A stretch of DNA of 48,547 bases. Origin: a virus. The position numbers and the translations under genes are program-made. Positions 1-9,268 of this stretch are shown piece after piece; the first letter of the stretch is position 1; each line of letters opens with the position of its first letter. A model generated the notes under the pieces. It saw nothing but the letters and a program-made list of their open reading frames with translations. It ran no database searches and was not told the DNA's origin. Where the stretch lies: the IMG/VR virus record IMGVR_UViG_3300033183_000554, positions 1 through 48,547 of that record; one strand, given 5' to 3'.

Positions 1-33
1 GCATCGATCTGCTCAAAATCTGATCAACAAACC

Positions 34-588
34 TCACCCCCTCACCAACCGAGCCACCTCACCCTCATCGCAGCTCGCGAGGTAGTGGCCCAAGGCCACC
101 CGAAAGAGCTCCATCCGGCTCTTGAGCCCTTGGCGCTGCCACACCTCGTCTAGAGCCTCCACCGTGGCGACCGGCATCCGTAAAGGGAGCACCTTATGCT
201 CAACCGGGGTAGAGCTGGCTCCGCGATGAGCGGCGGGCCCGGTGGGCACACGCCCCTGCTCAGCTTGACGGAGCTTCCACATCAGGTAACGCCGATCGTG
301 GCTTTGAGTCTCACGACCGATGAGCTCGACATAGCGAGCGCGGAGCTGATCGACGCTGAGGTCACGCAAGCGAGTGGGAGGCTCAGGGCTCACTTCAGGC
401 TCAAGGCTCACCTCAGGCTCAGGGCTCACCTCGAGCACCTCAAGCGCCTCTCTAATCCGGCGCAGGAGGTAGGTCTTGTTTGGGCAGCGAGTCTCCTTGC
501 CGGTGTGTTCGTGAAAGCGAGCTTGAAGCTCGGGCAGGCGAAGACCTTTGAGCTCATCGAGCAGGGCTTGACGTTGAAGTGCATTCAT
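34..588 (-). CDS. Putative DNA-binding protein with two DUF2924-like repeats and a RHH-like C-terminus
   Basis: The 184-residue protein holds two copies of one helical motif, near residues 14-50 and 75-111. Each has the pattern L-x2-LRxxY/F-x-E/H-x4-G-x-ET followed by YLxx(K/R)(L/I). They are joined by a tandem Pro-Glu linker (EVSPEPEVSLEPEVSPEP). The repeats resemble the DUF2924 family found in phages. Residues about 135-172 (LPLRMPVATVEALDEVW, then a second helix) look like a ribbon-helix-helix or ArsR-like DNA-binding tail. I start at ATG 588, because AAGGAG lies 6 nt upstream; a GTG just before it is less likely. It is the last gene seen in the lysis end of the cluster. Its function is not known; a DNA-binding or regulatory role is inference. 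Confidence 0.6.
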   Translation of the reverse strand: MNALQRQALLDELKGLRLPELQARFHEHTGKETRCPNKTYLLRRIREALEVLEVSPEPEVSLEPEVSPEPPTRLRDLSVDQLRARYVELIGRETQSHDRRYLMWKLRQAEQGRVPTGPAAHRGASSTPVEHKVLPLRMPVATVEALDEVWQRQGLKSRMELFRVALGHYLASCDEGEVARLVRG

Positions 589-629
589 CACTGTCTCCTT
601 GTGTGTAGGTGGATGCGTGTAGATCGGGC

Positions 630-920
630 TCAGCGAGCTAGGTGGGCAAAGCAGGCGAGGTCGGTGGCGAGCGGGTCCATTGAGACGAAGCTGAAGCGCT
701 GTTGCGCCTCGCCCCAGACCAGAACCTCCACTCGGTCATCTGCGCTCACGCCCCCAGCGGCGACGATCGCCTCATCGGAGTTGAGGTAGGCGTCATCGGC
801 GTCTGGGTTGTGGTTTTGGGTCGCAGCCCCCTTGAGAACCGCGATGATCCGCACCGTCCTGCCCGTAATTGAGCGGTGCTCTTTGCCTTGGTAAGTTGTT
901 GTTTTACCTATGATTCTCAT
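630..920 (-). CDS. Small hypothetical phage protein
   Basis: This 96-residue protein begins MRIIGKTTTYQGKEHRSITG and shows no signal peptide or membrane segment. The N-terminal half is basic and beta-like; the C-terminal half is acidic. I do not recognise the family. It has a good ribosome-binding site (AGGAG, 9 nt before ATG). That site lies inside a leader that can fold into a stem (see 921-963), so translation may be controlled. It lies between the holin-like gene and the DUF2924-like gene. Confidence 0.55.
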   Translation of the reverse strand: MRIIGKTTTYQGKEHRSITGRTVRIIAVLKGAATQNHNPDADDAYLNSDEAIVAAGGVSADDRVEVLVWGEAQQRFSFVSMDPLATDLACFAHLAR

Positions 921-963
921 GTCGTCTCACTCCTCTTGGGCTTCGCCCGGTGGTTGTGACGAC
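921..963 (-). promoter_or_regulatory. Structured 5' leader that can sequester the RBS of the 630-920 gene
   Basis: On the minus strand GTCGTC (963-958) can pair with GACGAC (926-921), which touches the ATG. An inner hairpin GGGC-GAA-GCCC lies at 948-938. The AGGAG ribosome-binding site falls in the enclosed strand between the two stems. This is seen in the sequence; a regulatory role is inference. Confidence 0.35.
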
Positions 964-1041
964 ATACACGCTCTACGTGAGAGACAGATCAAGTGATTGT
1001 TTAAGTAATAAAGCTATTGTTTTTCATGATCTTGTACTTGT

Positions 1042-1302
1042 TTAAACATCTCGCCGATCTACCTGCTTCGCCTGATGTTCACGGAGCTCCTCGATCGCCC
1101 CTTTGAGCGCGAGCAGGGCTGCCTCGACCTTGACCATGGCCTCGGTCTGGGTGCGCCCCATCTCGGCTACGCGCTCATAAAGCTCACGCAGGACGGCGTC
1201 TTTCTGCTGATTGACCTTCCAAAACGCCCAGCCGAGGATCGCCACGATCCCGTAGGGGCCGGTGGCTTCTAAGAATGTCGCGATGTCGCTCACCTGTTCC
1301 AT
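1042..1302 (-). CDS. Holin-like / XhlA-like small membrane protein
   Basis: The 86-residue protein has one hydrophobic segment at about residues 14-31 (GPYGIVAILGWAFWKV). A charged amphipathic coiled coil follows to the C-terminus. This order, and its place directly downstream of the amidase gene, match small phage lysis-accessory or holin proteins of the haemolysin XhlA type. The role would be membrane permeabilisation that releases or activates the endolysin. It has a clear RBS (GAGAGG, 6 nt before ATG). It could instead be a membrane-anchored spacer protein, since holins with a single membrane segment are hard to assign by sequence. Confidence 0.6.
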   Translation of the reverse strand: MEQVSDIATFLEATGPYGIVAILGWAFWKVNQQKDAVLRELYERVAEMGRTQTEAMVKVEAALLALKGAIEELREHQAKQVDRRDV

Positions 1303-1313
1303 GATGACCTCTC

Positions 1314-2075
1314 TTACACTGTGGGCTCAGACCCGATCAGGTCTGAGATGTCGACGCTTCGACGCGCGCCCGTCGCGCGGGTGACCGCCTCCTCATACGC
1401 GACGCACGGCGGGAGCCCGGACTCTAGGCGGAGCCACGCGTAGAGAGCGAGCCACGCGCCGTCGGCGTGACCAAAGTAGTGATGGGCATAGACACCAGGC
1501 CTCCGCTCATCGGCGCCCTTAACTCGCCCTAAGCTGAGACGCTCCCGCCCTCGCTCGCGACGCCGCCCGATCCAGTCCCGAGGGATGTTGAGCGCTGAGC
1601 TGTTTTGCTTTGTCAGCCACCCGATGAGCAGGGAGGTCGCCTCGGCCTGCTCGGGGGTCGGGAGGACGTAGCGTCGCTTGTGCGCCCAAGGCGCGTCGAT
1701 GACGCGACGCCACGGGGAGTGCTTACGCAGCAGGCTTGGATAATACGGAGTCACGACCTCTAAGCCGACTGAAGGGCCGTTGTGCCCCCCCGCGTGAGCG
1801 AGGCGCGCGGTGGCGAGGTCGGCGTGCTGAGTCACGTGTCCATCGGGGGCGATGATGAGGTGGACCCCGAGGGCGCGGCGCTTAAGAACGGAGATCGTGC
1901 TCTGCGTTGAGCGGGTCACGGACTCATGAATGATGAGCTCATTGACCGCGCTCACGGAGCGAGCTCTGCCCTCGAAGTGGTGTACGTCATCGCTCAAGAA
2001 GTTGGTCAGGCTGAGCCCCGCGGGAGGCGGGAGGCGCTCCCCAGCCACGATGAGGGTGTGGTGCTCGCAGCTCAT
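1314..2075 (-). CDS. Endolysin, N-acetylmuramoyl-L-alanine amidase (Amidase_2 type)
   Basis: This is a 253-residue murein hydrolase. The Amidase_2 core runs from about residue 45 to 215. IIHES carries H50, the likely first zinc ligand. GVHLIIAPDGHVTQHAD (70-85) and LAHAGGHNGPSVGLEVV are the typical core strands. AHHYFGHADG supplies H198/H199, H203 and D205. It cleaves the amide between MurNAc and L-Ala of the stem peptide to lyse the host. No signal peptide is visible, so export through the holin is expected. The start codon follows the stop of the preceding gene directly (TAAATG). The insertion at residues 115-190 is longer and more basic than in minimal T7-type amidases. Confidence 0.85.
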   Translation of the reverse strand: MSCEHHTLIVAGERLPPPAGLSLTNFLSDDVHHFEGRARSVSAVNELIIHESVTRSTQSTISVLKRRALGVHLIIAPDGHVTQHADLATARLAHAGGHNGPSVGLEVVTPYYPSLLRKHSPWRRVIDAPWAHKRRYVLPTPEQAEATSLLIGWLTKQNSSALNIPRDWIGRRRERGRERLSLGRVKGADERRPGVYAHHYFGHADGAWLALYAWLRLESGLPPCVAYEEAVTRATGARRSVDISDLIGSEPTV

Positions 2076-2654
2076 TTAAGACCCTCCTGCTGTCTGCCCA
2101 GCTTGTTGGGTAGCCTGTTGAGCTGTCTTCTGCTCAAGCTCTTCGCTGGGCTGGAAGTTGTCGGGGACGAAGTACTGAAAGGCCATCAAGGTTCCGACCC
2201 GCCCCGCTAAGAGCTCTCGCTCGCGGCGCTTAAGCTCAGGGCTCCCCACCCATACGGTGAGCGCGGAGCGGTCAAGCTGATCGATGACGATCGGGACATA
2301 AGGCTCGGCCTCGGGCATCGCTACGAGGTTGCGCTGTACGCTGACAGGTAACTCCTTAGCTCGCTGACAGAGCTCGACCATCACCCGTGGGCGCTGCCGG
2401 CTCGTCTCCAAGAAGAGGTAGAGCGGGCGCCGGTCGCCCTCAGCGATGAGCTGGTCAAGGATGGCGATCCGCTCCTCGTCCTTGCTGAAGCTCTGCTCAA
2501 AGCGCTGCGCGATCGCCCCCCAGCAGGGGAGCGGGCTGTCTGGGTCGCCTGAGGTGATGAAGGTGGCGTAGGCCTTAGCCTCGCCGACCTCTAGGGCGCT
2601 GATGCGCTGAGAGAGGGACTCGCGCGGAGCCGCGCCGGATGTGGTTGTGCTCAT
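2076..2654 (-). CDS. Hypothetical protein between tail fibre and endolysin genes
   Basis: The protein has 192 residues, is mostly helical and charged, and ends in a Gln/Ala/Thr-rich low-complexity tail. It shows no membrane segment and no motif I recognise. It starts in an ATGA overlap with the tail-fibre stop codon, so the two genes are translationally coupled. By position it could be a fibre-assembly chaperone or a fibre-tip cap, but nothing in the sequence proves that. Confidence 0.6.
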   Translation of the reverse strand: MSTTTSGAAPRESLSQRISALEVGEAKAYATFITSGDPDSPLPCWGAIAQRFEQSFSKDEERIAILDQLIAEGDRRPLYLFLETSRQRPRVMVELCQRAKELPVSVQRNLVAMPEAEPYVPIVIDQLDRSALTVWVGSPELKRRERELLAGRVGTLMAFQYFVPDNFQPSEELEQKTAQQATQQAGQTAGGS

Positions 2655-4216
2655 AAGCCTACTCGATAGGCGGCGACGCTGATGTAGAGCTCGTTGCCGG
2701 TGAGGTTTTGGACGGTGACCTCATAGTCCTTGTCACCACCCGCTGAGCGCTTGGTCACCCAGGCGCGGATGTCGCCGCTGAGGGTCCCGCGCACATAGGT
2801 CGTGGCCTGAGGGACCCCATCGCTGAGGTAGTTGTAAGAGACGGTGATGAGGTCAGGGCGCTCGGTGAGCGTGGTCACGAGCTTCACTTGGTTGACCGCG
2901 AACACGCTGGAGTTGAGGAAGGTGCGCCGCATGTAGCGCTCATCGTGGTCATGTCCGGCGAGCGCGAAGTCGGAGGCGTGTTGACCGTCGAGGGTGTCGG
3001 CGTCCTCGACCTGCTCACCCACGTTGTAGTAGCGGCCGTCATGGTCGCCCCCGATGAGATGGCTGTTGAGCAGAGCGAGCAGCGCGCTGAGCTGCCCTTG
3101 GACGGTGTTTGCGCCGAGTGAGCGTGGCTCCCCGGCGAGCTCGGCGCTCCCGATTAAGCTCGCCCCTCGCGCGGCGACCGTGGCGCTTAAGCTCGCCACG
3201 AGCTCTTGGAGCTGAGCTTGGACGTTGGTGGCGCTGAGGTGGTTGTGGGGTTGCGCGGCGATGCTGCTCGCCTTATGGGCGCCTGTGAGGGCGCCGAGGT
3301 GTTGGTTCAGCCAGCCGAGGAGCTGTGAGAGCTGGTGGTCGATGGTGCTTGGGCTGAGGGCGTGTGGGGTCCCCACGACCGCGTCCGCCCCGATCCGCTT
3401 CGCGCCAGGGTCATCCACCGCTGTCGAGGTGAGCCGATCGAGCAGCTCATGCAGAGCGGCCTGGACCGTGTTCGATGAGAGGAAGGAGTGAGGCGCTAGG
3501 TCGACGTCGCTCGCTGGGTGGCGGCGACCTGCGCCAGAGAAGTGCGCTGAGAGCTCGGCGTCCACCTCATCTAAGGAGGACTGAACGGTCCCCAAGAGAG
3601 GCTGTAAGGTGCTCCAGGCGCCACGCACGACCGCGATAGAGTCTGCCTCAGCGAAGATAAACGCCTGCCGCCTGCTGAGCTCTAGGTCCTCGTCAAGGAT
3701 CTGAGCTTGGCCATGCACGAGGCGCAGGTCACAGACCAGGAGCTCATCTTGTTGGAGCGCGACCTTGCTCGCTGACCCGATCGGGGCCTCGGGCGCCTGC
3801 CGGACCACGAGCTCAAAGGACTCATCACGCCGAAAATAGACCTGCTGGGCGTTCCCGTCTGTCCGCGGATCTGAGAGCTGGCGCTCAAAGCGGAGGAAGA
3901 CCCCGAGCCAACGCTCGTTGCCAGCGCTGTTGACCGAGGTCGGGATCCCCACGAGGTCAACCGAGCAGTCCACGGTCTGATCTGTCCCGAAGGCGACGCG
4001 TCGCCCGAGCCGATCATAAGCGCGGGTTGGTGAGCTTAGGTCTACGCTGAGGTCAGGGACAGGCTGATGTTTGGCGGGTATCGCCCCCGTGACGATCCCA
4101 AAGAGCCCAACGTCCGAGGCCAGGTCTCGGTCGGCCTGCTCAAGCAGCTCGCACGCGAGGTCTAGCTCCGCCTCTGTCACGCGCTGCCTAAAGTAGAAAT
4201 CGACTCGATCAGCCAT
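2651..4216 (-). CDS. Tail fibre protein with ~40-residue repeats
   Basis: This is a 521-residue structural protein. The N-terminal 200 residues are likely the baseplate-attachment part. A fourfold repeat follows with starts near residues 248, 289, 329 and 369, a spacing of 40-41 residues. Each repeat carries (S/A)-x-(N/S)-T-(V/I)-Q/D-x-Q/A-L-x2-LL, typical of a trimeric fibre shaft. [13 protein letters not shown] (406-417) and AGHDHDERY (420-428) are motifs seen often in phage tail fibres. The C-terminal ~100 residues are beta-rich and probably form the receptor-binding tip. It is the first gene behind promoter copy A. It has no signal peptide, unlike the collagen-like cargo protein. Confidence 0.85.
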   Translation of the reverse strand: MADRVDFYFRQRVTEAELDLACELLEQADRDLASDVGLFGIVTGAIPAKHQPVPDLSVDLSSPTRAYDRLGRRVAFGTDQTVDCSVDLVGIPTSVNSAGNERWLGVFLRFERQLSDPRTDGNAQQVYFRRDESFELVVRQAPEAPIGSASKVALQQDELLVCDLRLVHGQAQILDEDLELSRRQAFIFAEADSIAVVRGAWSTLQPLLGTVQSSLDEVDAELSAHFSGAGRRHPASDVDLAPHSFLSSNTVQAALHELLDRLTSTAVDDPGAKRIGADAVVGTPHALSPSTIDHQLSQLLGWLNQHLGALTGAHKASSIAAQPHNHLSATNVQAQLQELVASLSATVAARGASLIGSAELAGEPRSLGANTVQGQLSALLALLNSHLIGGDHDGRYYNVGEQVEDADTLDGQHASDFALAGHDHDERYMRRTFLNSSVFAVNQVKLVTTLTERPDLITVSYNYLSDGVPQATTYVRGTLSGDIRAWVTKRSAGGDKDYEVTVQNLTGNELYISVAAYRVGL

Positions 4217-4261
4217 CGACCTGCGCTCCTCTGAGTGTCGTCACGGGGACATCCCAGAGGG

Positions 4262-4290
4262 GTAGAGCTAGGTTTGAGTGTGGGTGGGAC
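4262..4290 (-). promoter_or_regulatory. Phage promoter motif copy A
   Basis: Read on the minus strand it is GTCCCA-N17-CTCTAC, with -10-like CTCTAC at 4267-4262. It lies 46 bp upstream of the tail-fibre ATG. It is one of seven copies with exactly the same spacing. A promoter function is inferred from position and geometry. Confidence 0.7.
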
Positions 4291-4318
4291 AGGTGAGGTG
4301 AGCGGGTGGCAATTTAGC

Positions 4319-4342
4319 CGTCAATACAGTCGTCAATACAGT
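4319..4342. repeat. 12-bp tandem direct repeat upstream of promoter A
   Basis: CGTCAATACAGT occurs twice in direct tandem, with a decayed third copy (catcaa). It lies between the stop of the gpI-like gene and promoter copy A. It could be an activator site or simple slippage; nothing decides. Confidence 0.6.
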
Positions 4343-4355
4343 CATCAACCTCGTA

Positions 4356-5702
4356 TTAATGAAGGTCCGCGCTCACCCCAAGCTCGCTCACCCCAAGCTC
4401 CCAATGGTCAACAGAAGCGGCCGGCGCCGGCTCAATGAGGTCGACAAAGTGGGTGTGCGCTGGCTTCAGGTACTCCACAAGAGCGCGCAGCTGACGCCGC
4501 TCGGTGTCGGTGAGCGGCACGTTCACCACCACGTCAAAGGCGTAACGCGCGAAGCGATCAGAGGGGCCGAGCGCCCACCCCTCGCCGAGCAGCGACTCAC
4601 CCAAGACGAGCGCCTCGCCACCATATGAGGTCACCGCCTGCAGCTCAACACCAATGAAGAAGCGAACGGCGTTCATGATCCCCCGCGCGGTCCCTTTCTG
4701 GCGGTACATCTCCACTAAGACCGAGGCGAGGCGGCGCTTGCCGAGCGGGTCGAGGAGGAAGGGGAAGGGGTTGCCTAGATCCGAGAGGATCAGATCTAAA
4801 AAGCGCTCAGGTGCCCGCTCGAGATCAAAGAGCTCAGGGAAGCGGTCGAGCTCAACTAAGAGCAGGTCGGTCACCTCTTGCAGGCAGGCGATGAAGCGGC
4901 TCAGGTCTCCTGTCACGTCCTCACGTCGGTTATGCTTCGGGAGCATTGACCAAAGGTCAAAGCGGCGCGACTCGGGTCGAGGGGGCCTGAAGCCTGAGAG
5001 CGCGACGCGATTGAGCGGGGGCGTGATCTGGTTGCCGGATCGGTCTTGAACCCCGCTGACCGTGAGCTCATAGCGCGCGTCGGGGGTCATCTCGGTGTTG
5101 AGGGTGAGCTGGATGAGCGCGCCGTCTACCTGCGCGTCGATGACTGAGACCGGGACAGCGGGTCGGTCGAGCGGCGAGAGCCTTATCTCGCTCAGGTCGC
5201 TCGGGTCACTCAGCTCCACCGGCTCACTGAAGCTGAGCGAGAGGGCGCGCTGCCCTGTCGCTTGTCCGGCGACGAGCTGAGGGGCGGTCTGATCCTCGAT
5301 GGTGAAGCTGTAGCTCGTGTCCATTAACTGCTCTGCGCCGACCACCGCAGACACAACCCGAACCGTGACGCGAGACTCGCTCGCGAAGAAGCTCGTGGGG
5401 TGGAGGGTGACGCGGAGCGTGTCTGAGCTTGAGCTGACAGTCGCTTGAGGGCCATCAAAGCCAGGCTGAAGCTCCACAGCGGAGCGCCCATCAAAGGCGA
5501 GCGCCCCATTGACCCAAGCTCGCGTCGAGGCCCGCGCCACCCCGCTCTCTCCTGTGTCAGTGAGCTCCAAAGAGATGAGCGTGTCGATCGGCACCGCCCG
5601 CTCATCAGGTCCGGGGTCGCGGTTCATGAGGAGCGGCCGCTCAGCGGTGGTGAGGGTCGTGACCGCGTCTACGATCAGCGCTGGGAGCTCAAGCGTCGCC
5701 AT
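4356..5702 (-). CDS. Baseplate protein, P2 gpI-like, with N-terminal Ig-like domains
   Basis: The protein has about 448 residues. The C-terminal ~200 residues (from [15 protein letters not shown]) match the phage tail protein I / TIGR02242 class: [40 protein letters not shown], then [14 protein letters not shown] and a C-terminal LKPAHTHF. The N-terminal 235 residues are beta-rich. They include a SbsA-like Ig repeat ([19 protein letters not shown]) that is usually found on surface proteins. The protein links the J-like wedge to the fibres. The ATG at 5702 lies behind a G-rich RBS; a GTG at 5708 overlaps the upstream stop and is the alternative. Confidence 0.8.
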   Translation of the reverse strand: MATLELPALIVDAVTTLTTAERPLLMNRDPGPDERAVPIDTLISLELTDTGESGVARASTRAWVNGALAFDGRSAVELQPGFDGPQATVSSSSDTLRVTLHPTSFFASESRVTVRVVSAVVGAEQLMDTSYSFTIEDQTAPQLVAGQATGQRALSLSFSEPVELSDPSDLSEIRLSPLDRPAVPVSVIDAQVDGALIQLTLNTEMTPDARYELTVSGVQDRSGNQITPPLNRVALSGFRPPRPESRRFDLWSMLPKHNRREDVTGDLSRFIACLQEVTDLLLVELDRFPELFDLERAPERFLDLILSDLGNPFPFLLDPLGKRRLASVLVEMYRQKGTARGIMNAVRFFIGVELQAVTSYGGEALVLGESLLGEGWALGPSDRFARYAFDVVVNVPLTDTERRQLRALVEYLKPAHTHFVDLIEPAPAASVDHWELGVSELGVSADLH

Positions 5703-5704
5703 AC

Positions 5705-6109
5705 TCACCCCCCTTCAACGCTTAATCGGAGCGAGACCGTGTGTGTGCCCACGAGCTTGGAGACGTTAGCGGCGAGGTCCGTCAGCGCTCGCTCGCGCCC
5801 CCCCTGACAGCTCGCTTGAGCGAGGGGGACGCCGTCCACGCAGACGCTCACCACCCAACGCCACCCACTCGGCGTGCTCTCGGGTACCCGCAAGCGGAGC
5901 TGGGCGCGCACGAGGTGAGCGCTGGTGAGGTCTACCGCTTGCTGTACCTCGGCGTAGTCACCGTGAGCGAGCTCATGAAGGTGACCGAGCTCTAGGTCGC
6001 CCAGCACAAACACATACTCACCGAGAGGCGCGGCGCTCCCTGTCTGCTCAAGCGCGTTGAGCCGACCTTGTGACGAGCCAAGCCGGGCGTTAAAGGCCGT
6101 GACGCGCAC
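5705..6109 (-). CDS. Hypothetical baseplate-region protein
   Basis: This is a 134-residue soluble protein, mostly beta-rich, with two cysteines (SVCVDG and QASCQGG). It begins with GTG three bases after the TAA of the upstream gene and has no distinct RBS, so it is probably translated by coupling. I do not recognise a family. It lies among baseplate genes, and a structural or accessory role there is likely by context only. Confidence 0.55.
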   Translation of the reverse strand: MRVTAFNARLGSSQGRLNALEQTGSAAPLGEYVFVLGDLELGHLHELAHGDYAEVQQAVDLTSAHLVRAQLRLRVPESTPSGWRWVVSVCVDGVPLAQASCQGGRERALTDLAANVSKLVGTHTVSLRLSVEGG

Positions 6110-6111
6110 GC

Positions 6112-6807
6112 TTAGACCTGCCGATAGAGCTCAAGGTGGTCAAAGTAGCCTCGGCGGGTCACGTCGCGCACCGAGAACCCAAAGCCCCCACGCCCTGAGG
6201 TGAGCGGCTGGCTGCCGCTATTAATGCCGAGGTGATCGTCGATAAACTCCACCATGCCTGGGATCGGCTGCCAGTCAGGGGCTGCGCCGAGCGGGCGCTG
6301 GCTCAGGTCGTTGCGGAGCGCCTTGAGGATCACGTCACCGTTGTCGTTCACGATCACGTCAAGGCGCAGGTGTAGCCAGGTCGCCTGAGTGAAGCTCTCG
6401 CTCGACTTCAGCAGCACGCCTGACCCGTCTGCGTCGGGGAGCCCCGAGGTCACGGCGCCCTTCCTGAGCACGACCCGATGGGGCTCATCGTCGCTCAGCC
6501 CGAGCAGGTAGGCTTGATCGTTGACCGAATTCCCTTGGCAGCAGAGGTAGAGGAAGGGCGAGAACCCTGTGCTCCCGCCTCCCAAGCCTCGCTGCACACA
6601 GCCTCGGATCGACCCACCTTTGCTCATCGGCGCGAAGTCTTGCAGGTTAGCGAACAGCGCGACGGTGCCCTCTACCGCGACGAGGGAGTTAAAGGCGTAG
6701 AGGAAGCTCCCTCCACCGGGCGGTCGAGCGACGCCCGAGGTCACGCCTCGGTCCATCGTCGCGATGTCGAGGCCGTCATTCAAGAAGGTCCAATCTGCGC
6801 TCGCCAT
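6112..6807 (-). CDS. Putative structural protein with lectin-like beta fold
   Basis: The 231 residues are rich in Gly, Ser and beta-strand patterns (FLYAFNSLVAVEGTVALFANL, TWLHLRLDVIVNDNGDVILKAL, GRGGFGFSVRD, FDHLELYRQV). The strand-rich pattern and the closing YFDHLELYR resemble concanavalin-A-like lectin/glucanase domains seen on phage appendages. That fold call is an impression, not a match I could test. It has a strong RBS (AAGGAG, 6 nt before ATG) and sits between the repeat protein at 6823-7350 and the gene at 5705. Confidence 0.55.
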   Translation of the reverse strand: MASADWTFLNDGLDIATMDRGVTSGVARPPGGGSFLYAFNSLVAVEGTVALFANLQDFAPMSKGGSIRGCVQRGLGGGSTGFSPFLYLCCQGNSVNDQAYLLGLSDDEPHRVVLRKGAVTSGLPDADGSGVLLKSSESFTQATWLHLRLDVIVNDNGDVILKALRNDLSQRPLGAAPDWQPIPGMVEFIDDHLGINSGSQPLTSGRGGFGFSVRDVTRRGYFDHLELYRQV

Positions 6808-6822
6808 GTCGCTCTCCTTATC

Positions 6823-7350
6823 TTAGATTGTGTGGGCGCTCTCCCAAGCGCCCTCAAAGTCTTCAAGCGGAGCCGCGGCGCTCCCAACAGCGCCCCAGCT
6901 CCACAGGTAGCCCTCATTCCCTCCCCACTGGTCCTCAAAATCTTCGCGCTGCTCCCCATCAAAGGCCCCAACCACGCGAGCGACCCCCTCCCAAGCGGTC
7001 GCGTAATGGTCGTTGGCCCACCCTGTCTCAAAGCCGTCGATCTCACCCACACCAAGAGGGGCTACCACGAGCTGAGCGCCGGACCACTCCTCGAAGATGA
7101 GGTCATTGGCCCAGCCCTCCTCGAAGTCCTCTACCCCCTCCGGCGCAGGGTCGAAGGACGCGCGCACCGCGGTCACCTCCTCAAAGGCGCTCCAACGCTC
7201 AAACCAGCGCTCAAAGCCCTCCCATGCGCGCGTAGGATCAACACCAAAGCCGGCGAGCTCCTCGCGGCTCGTCACGGTGACGAGCGTCCAGTGTTCGGCC
7301 TCGCCGGGGAGCTGACCGGCGTCTTCAAAGCTCGGGTTTAGGGTCACCAT
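6823..7350 (-). CDS. Acidic tryptophan-repeat protein of the baseplate cluster
   Basis: The 175-residue protein is very acidic. It holds about five copies of the pattern (V/I/L)-x-D-F-E-x2-W-(A/G)-(N/G)-(D/N/E)-x5-W, near residues 45, 75, 105, 137 and 163, so the period is about 30 residues. It starts at an ATG that overlaps the stop of the J-like gene (TGATG). It has no membrane segment. I do not recognise the function. Repeats of aromatic and acidic residues suggest a protein-binding or sugar-binding strip on the baseplate, which is inference. Confidence 0.6.
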   Translation of the reverse strand: MVTLNPSFEDAGQLPGEAEHWTLVTVTSREELAGFGVDPTRAWEGFERWFERWSAFEEVTAVRASFDPAPEGVEDFEEGWANDLIFEEWSGAQLVVAPLGVGEIDGFETGWANDHYATAWEGVARVVGAFDGEQREDFEDQWGGNEGYLWSWGAVGSAAAPLEDFEGAWESAHTI

Positions 7351-8861
7351 CAGAGCGAGGCTCCGGTGTCGCCGTTGATGAGCGAGATCGCGCCCAAGGT
7401 CGGGAACTCTTGTGGCCTCAGCTTGACGTCGGCGGGTAGGCCGTTGATGGTCAGGTCGCCTGGCGCGTCACCCACTTTACGCACCCCCTCAGTGTCACGG
7501 ATGACGTTAAACACATCAGACCACGCCACCTCTCCGCTGTATTGCCCTGTCGCGTCTTGAAGGTTAAAGCCAAAGTCTACGCGCGGGTTTGGCGTCCCAT
7601 CCGGCAGGCTCACCCGAAAGTAGTCGCTCAGGTTCTGCTCAACCCTGCTCCTGATCAGGGTCGCAGAGGTGCCCGCGCGAAGAAACACACGCGCCGCGAC
7701 ATCGAGCCGCTTATACACAGGGTCGAGCACGCTCACTTGGAAGGTCAGGGTGCAGGGATAGACCTCCGTGACCTGCTTAAGCGCGAGGCGCTTGAGCGCG
7801 GGGGTGGGTGAGCCTCCGCCTTGGGGGATGATGTGGAGCACGCCCGCGTTCTCGTCGATCGTCGGGTCTTCATTAGAGGTGAGCATCAGGGCTCGGGCGA
7901 CGCCCTGCAGTCGTCTCGCGTTGATCTCAAAGTCCTCACGGGCCACCGAGCGGGTCATCGCGCGCAGGCTCTCGGGGGCTAAGAGCCGCGCAGAGGCGAC
8001 GCTCTGGCGGTCTGTGCCCCCTGAGGCGGGCGTGGGGTTGGTCACGGAGAGCTGCACAGGTTGACCGCGCGCGTCTACGAAGCTCCCCTCAATGACCACG
8101 AGCCGCCCCGCGTCGATGTTCCCGTTGCTCCCACCCCCGGTCTTATACAGGACCGTGACGGTCCCCGTTGGGGGCGCGCCGTTGCGCCCATCACCAAAGC
8201 GAATCGTAACGCGATCAACCTGATCAACCCTCGTGATAAAGTGGCGGTCGTTAGGCCCTGAGTTGAGGAAGCTCTCCACCTCTAAGTAGCTGCCAGTCGC
8301 GGTGCTCACGACCGCGGACCCATCGAGGTAAGGGGCTTGGCTGAGGGTCAGCTCAAAGTTTTGAAGCCCTCGAGCCTCGGCGCGCTGGGTGTGAGCCTGT
8401 GAGTGTTCAGCGATCGCGATCACGCTCGGAGGTTCTCGCTTAGCAGAGATCACCGCGTCGCTAAGTAGCTGAAAGCGCACAGGCTCAGTCACCTCTTGGG
8501 TGCGTAGCCTCGCCCCGGCAGGGATGAGCACGTCCGCGCTGGGTGAGCGTGAGAGCTTGAGCTCCACCTCGGCGGTGGCCGCCGTCGCTCCTTGAAGTCG
8601 ATAGCCGAGCAGCTGAGCGAGGGCCATGACGTTCTTGCGCTGAGTCGCGGTCACGAGCCGCGACTCACGGGCGAGGTTGTCTTGGTAGAAGGTGAGCGTG
8701 TCACCTACAAAGGCGTAGAGCTCGATGAGCAGGTTGCCGAAGCTCGCCACCTCGAAGTCTGTCCAGTCGGGGAACACGCTCTGCACGAGCGAGATGAGCC
8801 TCGCTCGGAGGGCGTCGAAGTCCTTATCGGTGTAGTCCACCGAGCTCGGGAGCACGCTCAT
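7350..8861 (-). CDS. Baseplate wedge protein, gpJ / gp47-like
   Basis: This 503-residue protein starts [19 protein letters not shown]. The N-terminus ([38 protein letters not shown]) is the typical start of the Baseplate_J family in T4-like and eCIS-like tails. The middle contains [15 protein letters not shown], another family hallmark, and the last third ([14 protein letters not shown]-type region) forms the J C-terminal domain. I chose ATG 8861 because it forms an ATGA overlap with the gp25-like gene; an upstream reading extension is Arg-rich and improbable. The protein forms the wedge that clamps the sheath base. Confidence 0.9.
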   Translation of the reverse strand: MSVLPSSVDYTDKDFDALRARLISLVQSVFPDWTDFEVASFGNLLIELYAFVGDTLTFYQDNLARESRLVTATQRKNVMALAQLLGYRLQGATAATAEVELKLSRSPSADVLIPAGARLRTQEVTEPVRFQLLSDAVISAKREPPSVIAIAEHSQAHTQRAEARGLQNFELTLSQAPYLDGSAVVSTATGSYLEVESFLNSGPNDRHFITRVDQVDRVTIRFGDGRNGAPPTGTVTVLYKTGGGSNGNIDAGRLVVIEGSFVDARGQPVQLSVTNPTPASGGTDRQSVASARLLAPESLRAMTRSVAREDFEINARRLQGVARALMLTSNEDPTIDENAGVLHIIPQGGGSPTPALKRLALKQVTEVYPCTLTFQVSVLDPVYKRLDVAARVFLRAGTSATLIRSRVEQNLSDYFRVSLPDGTPNPRVDFGFNLQDATGQYSGEVAWSDVFNVIRDTEGVRKVGDAPGDLTINGLPADVKLRPQEFPTLGAISLINGDTGASL

Positions 8862-9259
8862 GCGCTCACCTCCCCGCCGATTGAGCTTGAGGCGCGCACG
8901 TTCACCTCTTCTCCGCTGCTGCGCTCGCGGACCCTCAGCTTCAAGATCAGCGCTGTGTCCTCCCGGTCGACCACCAAGCTGACGAGCTGTGCGGTCGGGA
9001 CCCACCGAGTGAGGGCGTCGCGCACATACACCCTCGCCAGCTCACTCAAGATCGAGTCGCTCCGCTGATGTCTCAACAAGTGGAGCCCCGCTCCAAAGCT
9101 GGTCCGCCAAGGGAGCTCACCAGAGGAGCGCGAGGTCACGCCCTCAGTCATCAGCGCCTGGAGGACCTTAGCGCGCAGCAGCTCCGCCCCGCTCCCTGAG
9201 GCGAAGTCACGTTTGCGGTCACGTCGAAAGGGGGTCAACAGTCCATGTAGCTCACTCAT
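8858..9259 (-). CDS. Baseplate wedge protein, gpW / gp25-like
   Basis: The 133-residue protein carries the gp25 pattern: an N-terminal basic region, then [18 protein letters not shown], then a helix [15 protein letters not shown] and a final beta hairpin. This lysozyme-like wedge core joins the J-like protein and nucleates the sheath. It has an AGAGG RBS before ATG 9259. Its stop overlaps the J-like start (ATGA), so the two are coupled. Confidence 0.9.
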   Translation of the reverse strand: MSELHGLLTPFRRDRKRDFASGSGAELLRAKVLQALMTEGVTSRSSGELPWRTSFGAGLHLLRHQRSDSILSELARVYVRDALTRWVPTAQLVSLVVDREDTALILKLRVRERSSGEEVNVRASSSIGGEVSA

Positions 9260-9268
9260 CACGACCTC

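Noticed and set aside
209-237. Eighth promoter copy inside the first gene
   Set aside because: GTAGAGCT is present at 209-216, but the partner box is not (CGGCGGG instead of TGGGAC), and it lies inside a coding region.
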